Made by a program: the position numbers and the translations under genes. The notes beneath the pieces were generated by a model, which did not search any database, was not told the DNA's origin, and saw only the letters and a list, made by a program, of their open reading frames with translations. 19,084 nucleotides of DNA, taken from NCBI GenBank assembly GCA_004195335.1, contig SDWK01000791.1, positions 1-19,084 on the forward strand, given 5' to 3'. Below are positions 8,996 through 14,830 of the stretch, in pieces (position 1 is the first letter of the stretch; each line of letters starts with the position of its first letter). Source of the DNA: Shewanella sp. GTDB taxonomy: Bacteria > Pseudomonadota > Gammaproteobacteria > Enterobacterales > Shewanellaceae.

Positions 8996-9092
8996 CAAAA
9001 AATAAAATGCCCAGCGATAGAATTCTATCGCTGGGCGAGTAAAGGTATTGCAGGCTCGATGCGACGAGCTTCTTGATTGTTCTTGCTAGCGC
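8996..9092 (-). ncRNA. Candidate small RNA, about 97 nt, between rsd and hemE
   Basis: On the minus strand a TATAAA -10 (9104-9099) lies 17 bp after a weak TTGCAC -35 (9127-9122), predicting a start near 9092. Downstream come a small hairpin (GCTCG-N6-CGAGC, 9069-9054), then a perfect inverted repeat (9036-9009) and a T-rich tract (ATTTTATTTTTT), the form of a Rho-independent terminator. No start codon with a ribosome-binding site was noticed inside. I do not recognise it as a known RNA family (not Spot 42, RyhB, FnrS, ArcZ or RybB by recall). The terminator is strong evidence for minus-strand transcription; the exact 5' end is inferred. Confidence 0.45.
8997..9036 (-). terminator. Perfect 28-bp palindrome with minus-strand T tract
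   Basis: Bases 9009-9036 form two perfect 14-base arms with no spacer; the end arms are GCCCAGCG and CGCTGGGC. On the minus strand the stem is followed by ATTTTATTTTTT. On the plus strand GAGTAAAGG follows, with no T run. It therefore terminates a minus-strand transcript that starts in the rsd/hemE gap, since no gene on that strand lies immediately upstream. Confidence 0.75.
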
Positions 9093-9363
9093 AGACTTTT
9101 TATACCAAAGGCTGAAGATGTGTGCAACTTTTTTCTGTCATATTGAGAACATTAACACTTATTTTCTATCGGAGTATTTACATCCTGATGCTTCTCACTC
9201 TAAGTTCAGCGTGAGATACTAAATTTAGACGAGTCGGTACAACATTAATCTATTGCGGTATGAAGAGGTTAATGTCACATAAATGATCTGCTAGAGGTTA
9301 CTTTACTCGCGTAAATGCTAAACTACGCCCAGCGGAAATCAATAAATCTAGGAATAGAGCCAA

Positions 9364-10428
9364 ATGGCAGAATTAAAAAATGATCGTTATTTACGCGCCT
9401 TACTAAAACAACCAGTCGACAGAACTCCTGTATGGATGATGCGTCAAGCTGGGCGCTATCTACCAGAGTATAAAGAAGTTCGTGCACAAGCTGGCGATTT
9501 CATGTCTCTATGCCGTAACGCTGAGCTCGCTTGTGAAGTGACGCTACAGCCATTGCGTCGTTATGATCTTGATGCGGCTATTCTGTTCTCTGATATCTTG
9601 ACTGTACCAGATGCTATGGGCTTAGGCTTATATTTCGAAACTGGCGAAGGCCCACGTTTTGAGCGTCCGACAGATACCATTGATGCCATTAAAAAGTTAT
9701 GTATTCCTGATCCAGAAGATGAATTAGGTTATGTGATGAATGCGGTGAGCACGATCCGTCGTGAGCTTAAAGGTGAAGTGCCTCTGATTGGTTTCTCGGG
9801 TTCTCCATGGACACTTGCGACTTATATGGTTGAAGGTGGTTCAAGCAAGACATTCGAAAAGATCAAAAAGATGGCCTATGAAGAGCCAACTGCACTGCAC
9901 ATGTTACTCGATAAACTCGCAGATTCAGTTATCTTGTACCTAAATGCTCAGGTCGCCAACGGCGCTCAATCGCTAATGATCTTTGATTCATGGGGCGGTG
10001 CACTTTCTCACCACGCTTATCGTGAATTCTCACTGCGCTATATGCAGAAGATTGTTGATGGCCTAACTCGTCACGCTGATGGTCGTCAGGTTCCGGTTAC
10101 CTTGTTCACTAAAGGTGGCGGTCTATGGTTAGAATCAATGGCTGAAACTGGCTGTGATGCACTTGGTTTGGATTGGACTGTTGATATCGGTGATGCACGT
10201 CGTCGTGTTGGTCATAAAGTGGCGCTTCAAGGTAACATGGATCCATCGGTACTTTATGCTTCGCCTGAGCGTATCCATCAAGAGGTGGGTCAGATCCTAG
10301 CGAGTTATGGTGAAGGTGCTGGTCACGTGTTTAACTTGGGTCATGGTATTCACCAGCATGTCGATCCAGAGCACGCGGGTTCTTTCATTAAGTCAGTACA
10401 CGAGCTATCGGCTCAATACCACAAGTAA
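9364..10428 (+). CDS. hemE: Uroporphyrinogen-III decarboxylase
   Basis: Heme biosynthesis: removes four acetate carboxyl groups from uroporphyrinogen III to give coproporphyrinogen III, without a cofactor, in the cytoplasm. The 354 aa length equals that of E. coli HemE, and the two align throughout by recall. Key signatures are [15 protein letters not shown] (Arg27 and Arg31 bind substrate carboxylates), LFSDIL with the catalytic Asp77, [17 protein letters not shown] with Tyr154, and FNLGHGIHQ with His327. The ATG has AGGA about ten bases upstream. The gene is transcribed alone, with a terminator directly after it that abuts the convergent histidine kinase gene. Confidence 0.98.
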   Translation: MAELKNDRYLRALLKQPVDRTPVWMMRQAGRYLPEYKEVRAQAGDFMSLCRNAELACEVTLQPLRRYDLDAAILFSDILTVPDAMGLGLYFETGEGPRFERPTDTIDAIKKLCIPDPEDELGYVMNAVSTIRRELKGEVPLIGFSGSPWTLATYMVEGGSSKTFEKIKKMAYEEPTALHMLLDKLADSVILYLNAQVANGAQSLMIFDSWGGALSHHAYREFSLRYMQKIVDGLTRHADGRQVPVTLFTKGGGLWLESMAETGCDALGLDWTVDIGDARRRVGHKVALQGNMDPSVLYASPERIHQEVGQILASYGEGAGHVFNLGHGIHQHVDPEHAGSFIKSVHELSAQYHK

Positions 10429-10461
10429 ACTATCAGCTTTTAGTGTTCTTGTTGTGTTATT

Positions 10462-10490
10462 AAGGCTCGCATATTGCGGGCCTTTTTATT
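10462..10490 (+). terminator. Rho-independent terminator of hemE
   Basis: A 9-bp stem (AAGGCTCGC / GCGGGCCTT, one G-T pair) with a five-base loop is followed by TTTTTATT. It overlaps the last bases of the convergent histidine kinase gene, which ends at 10486. Confidence 0.88.
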
Positions 10491-11967
10491 GGCTCTTTAT
10501 GGGTAGAGCTATGTAAAATTGACTCCCTTCTCCTGGCGTACTCATGATATCGATGCTGCAATCGAGTAGGCTTAATAGTTGTCTCACGATAGACAAGCCC
10601 ACGCCAAGCTGAGGTAATACCTCATCGCGTTTAAACTTAGGTTTATGTTTCATCTCCAATAAGGCTTGTAGTTCATGCTTGTGGATACCGGAGCCATTAT
10701 CGGCCACACATAACCAGAGGCTATCCGTCACTTGCAGCTCCTTAGATTGAGGAGGAGACGCTGGTGTTATACTTATCTCCCCACCCTTTGGGGTATATCG
10801 AATTGCATTATCGACCAGGTTGCTCAAGACTCTCCTCAGTAAGTGTGGGTCGGTATAGACAGAGGCACCCTCGTTTACCCCAAAGTTGAGCTGTATGTTT
10901 TGTACCTGAGCTCTGGGCGTGAATGTTTGAGATATTTCATCGAGCAAACTGTTGAGATCTGTCGTTTTAAATGCGGGTTTGATTTGACGGTTTTCGAGTG
11001 CAGACAGCTCCAGCATTTGACCCAACAATTGTTGGAGTTGTTTTCCAGACTTTGCGGCAATCTCAATCAGATCTGCGCTGCGCTCATTCGGTGGCGTGAG
11101 TAACCAGGTATCTATGTAGCCCTGCAGTGAGGTTAATGGCGTTTTTAGGTCATGGGAAAGGTGCAGCATAAAATCTTGTCTTGCCTGCTGTTGCTGGTTT
11201 ATGGCCTGATACTGCTGGCTCACCTTGGCAAGTAGTCGATCGATATGATGGCTTAATTGTTCGATCTCTATGCTGCCACGGTAATCATTGGGTAGGCTTA
11301 AATTATTATGCAGATCTTTTATTTCGACCCCGCTCAGATCACGCTCGAGACGCGAGAATGGTGCGGTGAAATACTTGAGCAGTAGAACGAACAGGGTTAA
11401 TGAAAATAGAAAAGCGCCAATGATAATAGCTCCCCAAGTGAGAGGCGTTTGGTGCTGATTGACAAGTGATTGCCACATATCAAAATCTTCACCGCCAATG
11501 ATCACGTAGAGATAACCGGTTTGTGTGCCGGAGCCGTCGACGAGAGGGGCTACTGAGAAAATTTTATTGGTATTTGTGGAACGCGGATCCATACCCAGTA
11601 TGGGGAGCTCAGCGCCTGAGATAAATTGATCTATGGGGGCCGTTGCGATGCTGGTTCGCTTTATCTTATCTTCATTGGCATCATAGGCTATCACCTTACC
11701 TGTAATATCTAATGTGTAGATTTCGAAGCTGGGGCCCAGCAACATAAAGTCATGGAAGGCTTCCTTAAGCGCCTTGTCTGAGGTGGCACCCTGAGAAAGC
11801 AAAGGGTTAATATGCGCCATATGTAAGGCGAGTTCACTATGAAGTGACTGTTGGATCTGGTTACGGCTGAAATCCTGACTAAATTGAAACCATTGCCATA
11901 GGGCGATGATTAAGATGAAAACGGTAACACTGACTGACAAGAGTAAACGGCTAAACAGGCTTTTCAT
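10486..11967 (-). CDS. Membrane sensor histidine kinase of the spondin-linked two-component system
   Basis: Sensor kinase that should autophosphorylate on His and pass phosphate to the response regulator encoded 39 bp upstream. From ATG 11967 (493 aa) the order is TM1 about 8-25, a ~145-residue periplasmic region (FEIYTLDITGKVIAYD suggests a PAS/Cache-like fold), TM2 about 177-198, a HAMP linker about 200-253, HisKA with phospho-acceptor His272 (LSHDLKTPLTS), and HATPase_c with N box (LVDNAIRYTPKGG), G1 (VADNGSGIHKHE) and G2 (QLGVGLSIVRQLL). A GTG at 11979 would add four residues, but the ATG has GGA seven bases upstream and begins a typical MKSLFSRLLLS membrane start. All catalytic boxes are intact. 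The signal is unknown. Confidence 0.9.
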   Translation of the reverse strand: MKSLFSRLLLSVSVTVFILIIALWQWFQFSQDFSRNQIQQSLHSELALHMAHINPLLSQGATSDKALKEAFHDFMLLGPSFEIYTLDITGKVIAYDANEDKIKRTSIATAPIDQFISGAELPILGMDPRSTNTNKIFSVAPLVDGSGTQTGYLYVIIGGEDFDMWQSLVNQHQTPLTWGAIIIGAFLFSLTLFVLLLKYFTAPFSRLERDLSGVEIKDLHNNLSLPNDYRGSIEIEQLSHHIDRLLAKVSQQYQAINQQQQARQDFMLHLSHDLKTPLTSLQGYIDTWLLTPPNERSADLIEIAAKSGKQLQQLLGQMLELSALENRQIKPAFKTTDLNSLLDEISQTFTPRAQVQNIQLNFGVNEGASVYTDPHLLRRVLSNLVDNAIRYTPKGGEISITPASPPQSKELQVTDSLWLCVADNGSGIHKHELQALLEMKHKPKFKRDEVLPQLGVGLSIVRQLLSLLDCSIDIMSTPGEGSQFYIALPIKSQ

Positions 11968-12006
11968 TATCGAGTCCACATCATTGTAGTGACAGTAATT
12001 TCATTA

Positions 12007-12732
12007 TCAGGTCGAAGCGGCTGGAGGGGAGAACTTGTAGCCAACGCCCCAGACCGTCTTGACGAGTTCGGTTGCCGAAGCGCTTCTGGCTAATTTTGCA
12101 CGCAATCGATTGATATGACTGTTGACTGTATGCTCGTAACCGCAATAGGAATAACCCCATACCGCTTCTAAGAGTTGCATCCGGCTGAATACTTGCTTGG
12201 GATGTTTGGCCATAAACAATAGTAAATCAAACTCTCTGGCCGTGAGTTCGAGTGGGGTATCGAAGGCGACAACTTCTCGAGTATTACAGTCGATTGTAAT
12301 ACCGTTAAAATTAAGCTGATCTTGTTGAACAAGCTGCTGACCTCGTCTCAACAGGGCTTTAACCCGTGCTCTTAGCTCTAATACACTGAAGGGCTTCACA
12401 AGGTAATCATCGGCGCCGGATTCCAGCCCCAGTACAATGTCGGCTTCAGAATCTTTGGCGGTGATCATCATGCAGGGAAGTGATTTTCCAGCTTCACGTA
12501 GCTGCTGACAAAGCATGATGCCATCACCATCGGGTAGCATGCGATCGATTAAAACCAAATCAAAATGTTTGAGATCCAGATATTGACTGGCCTGCTTTAT
12601 TGTTGCGCTGTGTACCACATCATAATTTAATGCATTTAGGTTAAGTTTAATTAAATGTGCTAAATCCGGTTCATCTTCAACAAGTAAAATTCTCTGATTA
12701 ATCTTAGTATTAGAATGGTGTGCAGCATTCAT
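12007..12732 (-). CDS. OmpR/PhoB-family response regulator of the spondin-linked two-component system
   Basis: DNA-binding response regulator, partner of the kinase just downstream. The receiver domain (about 14-125 from ATG 12732) carries the acidic pair Asp20-Glu21 (LVEDEPD), phospho-acceptor Asp63 (LIDRMLPDGDG), Thr91 and Lys113 (LVKPF). The winged helix (about 145-235) has LTAREFDLLLFMAKHP, a recognition helix with HTVNSHINRLRAKL, and the terminal VWGVGYKF wing. The chosen start (241 aa) has AGGGA seven bases upstream. The codons just before it (GTG, ATG) are possible, and the longest ORF adds ten residues with no family support. The gene follows the spondin pair by 90 bp with no clear terminator, so partial co-transcription is likely. 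Target genes are inferred from position only. Confidence 0.92.
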   Translation of the reverse strand: MNAAHHSNTKINQRILLVEDEPDLAHLIKLNLNALNYDVVHSATIKQASQYLDLKHFDLVLIDRMLPDGDGIMLCQQLREAGKSLPCMMITAKDSEADIVLGLESGADDYLVKPFSVLELRARVKALLRRGQQLVQQDQLNFNGITIDCNTREVVAFDTPLELTAREFDLLLFMAKHPKQVFSRMQLLEAVWGYSYCGYEHTVNSHINRLRAKLARSASATELVKTVWGVGYKFSPPAAST

Positions 12733-12745
12733 CATCACTTCCCTT

Positions 12746-12776
12746 ATGGCAGATCCATACATACTAGACCTGCCAT
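12746..12776. repeat. Inverted repeat just upstream of the response regulator gene
   Basis: ATGGCAG (12746-12752) and CTGCCAT (12770-12776) form 7-bp arms around 17 bases, with a further TC/GA pairing inside. It lies next to the regulator's ribosome-binding site, so as RNA it could fold into a leader hairpin; as DNA it could be an operator. There is no T tract, so it is not a normal terminator. Confidence 0.4.
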
Positions 12777-12822
12777 CGGGGATGTTTGTTGCGATTAAAA
12801 ATTAATCAAACAATCTGCGCTA

Positions 12823-13551
12823 TTACTGAGTTCGTTCAATGGAAATTGAGAGCACTGGATTATCGAATCTATGTGAAGCGTTCAGCACAGAATCTGTGAG
12901 TCCATCATCAGCACTGATTATGCCAGGGTGAGCATGTACCCTGTCTACATCGTCACGCAGTGCATTGAATCCCTCTCCACCATCCGCTGGCCCGGGTATC
13001 GTGCCTTTAGCCTCGGTGTTTTTTTCGGTGCCGGCGTCGTAGGCGATAGAGCTCAGGGTGACACGTTCATTGAGTGACATCTGGGTAAGGTTGACATTAT
13101 TTACCCCCGCAAAGGCATCGTTTGTATTGACCAGCATGGTCAGTATTGAAAGTGAATCTACAGTGCCCGAAGCGGCGCTCAGTTCGATACTCTCTTTCAT
13201 TCCTGGCATAAGTAGCCCCTGACCAGAGGTTAGCCCATCCGCGCCATTCATCGCTGCCAGAAGCGAACTATCGCCCGATTCTGCAAGTGTCTCCAGTGCT
13301 AAGCTGGCCGCCACTCCGGTTTGCCATGCGCTCGTGTTACTGCTGTGCATCATGAGTGCGACAGGAGACATAGGTTGATTAGCAGTGAGGTTTGTCACTG
13401 TCACTGTGTAAATTTGATTGCTCATCACTGGGGGTGGAGTAACCATCTCCGTCATACTGTCGCTATCTGAGCAAGCGCTAAGAGATAACGATGATATCAC
13501 TGCCATAGAGACGACAAGTTTATTTGAGGAAAGCATCTTTAACATCTTCAT
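12823..13551 (-). CDS. Spondin_N-domain lipoprotein
   Basis: Second gene of a tandem pair of exported proteins related to the N-terminal domain of F-spondin. The N-terminus is a lipoprotein signal with lipobox LSAC (Cys27), followed by SDSDS. Asp is present at +3 and Ser at +2, so outer-membrane sorting is likely. The domain spans about 45-240: YTVTVTNLT start strand, TNDAFAGV (143-150), YDAGTEKNTE (171-180), VHAHPG (205-210) and a final strand VLSISIER (233-240). These match the family landmarks W/A..G, DAGT, HP and ARVVIER recalled from F-spondin. The start has AGGG about nine bases upstream, directly after the stop of the first spondin gene (11-bp gap). Its binding partner is unknown; adhesion or matrix association is inferred from the eukaryotic relatives. 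Confidence 0.85.
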   Translation of the reverse strand: MKMLKMLSSNKLVVSMAVISSLSLSACSDSDSMTEMVTPPPVMSNQIYTVTVTNLTANQPMSPVALMMHSSNTSAWQTGVAASLALETLAESGDSSLLAAMNGADGLTSGQGLLMPGMKESIELSAASGTVDSLSILTMLVNTNDAFAGVNNVNLTQMSLNERVTLSSIAYDAGTEKNTEAKGTIPGPADGGEGFNALRDDVDRVHAHPGIISADDGLTDSVLNASHRFDNPVLSISIERTQ

Positions 13552-13562
13552 AGTCTTGTTCC

Positions 13563-14264
13563 CTATTTAACTTCGACAACGACTCTTGCAACCGGATTAA
13601 GCCAGCGGTGGATGCGGCTATCGAGATCGCTGGGGCCAGCGGCAGGGTCGGTGTCGCCCAATACTCCCGGATGGATATGCACCTTGTCATTACTACTCAT
13701 ATCATCGATACCTGTCGCATTGCTGCCACCATCTCCACCCGGAGCGGCTGGGATCCCAGCTGAACCTGGCATACCGCCACCATTGATTATCTCATCGTTA
13801 CTTTCGGTGCCTGCGTCATAGGCATTGATATTGATGGTGTAAATACCGGGAGTAGTTGGGATCTCCCACGCATCGAGTCCGATAAATGCATCATTGGTTG
13901 GAAGAACCATGGCGACGATGGACAGGTGAGTCATCGCCATCGTGTCGAGCATAATGTTATCGACTCTCGCCCCTGGGGCGAGTAAGCCTTGAGCCGGGTT
14001 AGGGGTAGATATGTCATTATTAGCCGTTGCGGCTGCGACTAAATCACTGATATCTCCTCCTTCTGCCATCTTTTGTAGTGGGGGGCTAGCCATTTCACCG
14101 GCTTGAAATAGGTGGCTGTTATCTGAATGGGCCGTGATAAGTAACGGAGTGAAATGGTTTCCATGGGTAAGGTTGGTCACGCTAATCTCTAGCTCTGCTG
14201 CACTGGCTGTAGTACTGATAAGACTACTTAAGAGAATGGCTTTGCTGATGTGATTAAACTTCAT
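13563..14264 (-). CDS. Secreted Spondin_N-domain protein
   Basis: First gene of the tandem pair. ATG 14264 has a good AAGGAG eight bases upstream, so it is chosen over the longer ORF start at 14291. This gives 233 aa with a Sec signal peptide cleaved after ASA (residue 22). The mature protein is essentially one spondin_N domain: LEISVTNLTHGNHFTP, TNDAFIGL (123-130), YDAGTESNDE (149-158), a Gly/Pro/Ala-rich loop (162-183), VHIHPG (195-200) and the terminal strand VARVVVEV (225-232), very like the VARVVIERI end of F-spondin. No Cys remains after the signal peptide and there is no lipobox, so it should be soluble in the periplasm or exported further. It is a paralogue of the neighbouring lipoprotein. 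Function in bacteria is not established. Confidence 0.85.
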   Translation of the reverse strand: MKFNHISKAILLSSLISTTASAAELEISVTNLTHGNHFTPLLITAHSDNSHLFQAGEMASPPLQKMAEGGDISDLVAAATANNDISTPNPAQGLLAPGARVDNIMLDTMAMTHLSIVAMVLPTNDAFIGLDAWEIPTTPGIYTININAYDAGTESNDEIINGGGMPGSAGIPAAPGGDGGSNATGIDDMSSNDKVHIHPGVLGDTDPAAGPSDLDSRIHRWLNPVARVVVEVK

Positions 14265-14830
14265 GTTGTCGCTCCTTGTAACATTGTTCATCGGTTAACG
14301 TACTTCTGAGCAGTCGTAGGGGACTGTGAGAAGTGAGTGCAAGATGAGATGATTGTGGCGAAGAGGAGTCACCTGAGTATCGCGGAATTATCACAAAAGT
14401 GTCACATCGAACTTTTGGATGTGATTTCCATCTATTTTTGAGCCGATATCCGTGGATTACCGATCTTTTAATGCGCTATATCAAGGCTAACAAAACCAGA
14501 TAAATGCAGGCTATTGACTACTTTAGCAACGAGTGAATCAAAACGGGTTCTATCCTGTCTGTAAATGCGCTATTTTGCATGCCGAAGTTATGATTACTGG
14601 CTTTAGTTATTTTTGAATTCGACTATCAGGGCTTTAGTTGTGAGCTTTTTTGTCGCTGTTATTAGGTAGCCAGTTTTTAATGCAAGTCAGAGTTTTGTGC
14701 ACTGGGAGTGTGCAAGGTAAAAGCATAATCGATTAGGGCGATCAAGGATTAGATGACACCCATCACCCCCCTTAAAATTGAAATGCCATATCGGCTCTGA
14801 GTGAAAAATGTTGATTGAAATTGGTTTAAG
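14265..14830. promoter_or_regulatory. Divergent regulatory region between the spondin operon and the GGDEF-EAL gene
   Basis: This 566-bp gap has no supported ORF. It holds a repeat cluster at 14391-14424 on the spondin side. On the c-di-GMP gene side only weak promoter-like sequence is seen, for example TTGTGC (14695-14700), a 17-bp spacer and TAAAAG (14718-14723). No clear terminator or RNA gene is visible. Such a length between divergent genes suggests complex control. Confidence 0.45.
14391..14424. promoter_or_regulatory. Repeat cluster, candidate response-regulator and/or CRP operator
   Basis: TCACA occurs at 14391-14395 and 14402-14406, a direct repeat with an 11-bp period, the spacing typical of OmpR-family dimer sites. 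The second copy is also one arm of an inverted repeat, TCACATC (14402-14408) with GATGTGA (14418-14424). AAAAGT (14395-14400) is inverted as ACTTTT (14411-14416). The cluster is about 125-160 bp upstream of the first spondin start. Binding by the adjacent regulator is a hypothesis. Confidence 0.4.

Larger units (their letters stand above)
8841..9363. promoter_or_regulatory. Divergent rsd/hemE intergenic region
   Basis: About 520 bp without a protein gene. It contains the presumed rsd promoter (not clearly recognised), a candidate minus-strand small RNA (about 9092-8996) with its own promoter-like sequence and terminator, and several palindromic sites closer to hemE: TCTCAC-N12-GTGAGA (9193-9216), CTAAATTTAG (9219-9228), and three copies of ACATTAA (9149-9155, 9242-9248, inverted at 9269-9275). 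hemE has an AGGA ribosome-binding site about ten bases before its ATG. No strong plus-strand sigma70 promoter was found. Confidence 0.5.

Noticed and set aside
9009..9036. 28-bp palindrome as a plus-strand terminator or a protein operator
   Set aside because: No T run follows on the plus strand. The minus-strand T tract explains it better as a terminator, though operator use is not excluded.
12793..12807. GATTAA-AAA-TTAATC hairpin between the spondin lipoprotein and regulator genes as a terminator
   Set aside because: Stem is entirely A/T-rich with one G-C pair and lacks a following T tract, so it is too weak.
13612..13821. 69-codon plus-strand frame inside the first spondin gene
   Set aside because: Pro/Ser/Leu-rich translation is the complement of the Gly/Ala/Pro-rich loop of the spondin protein, which has a signal peptide and family motifs.
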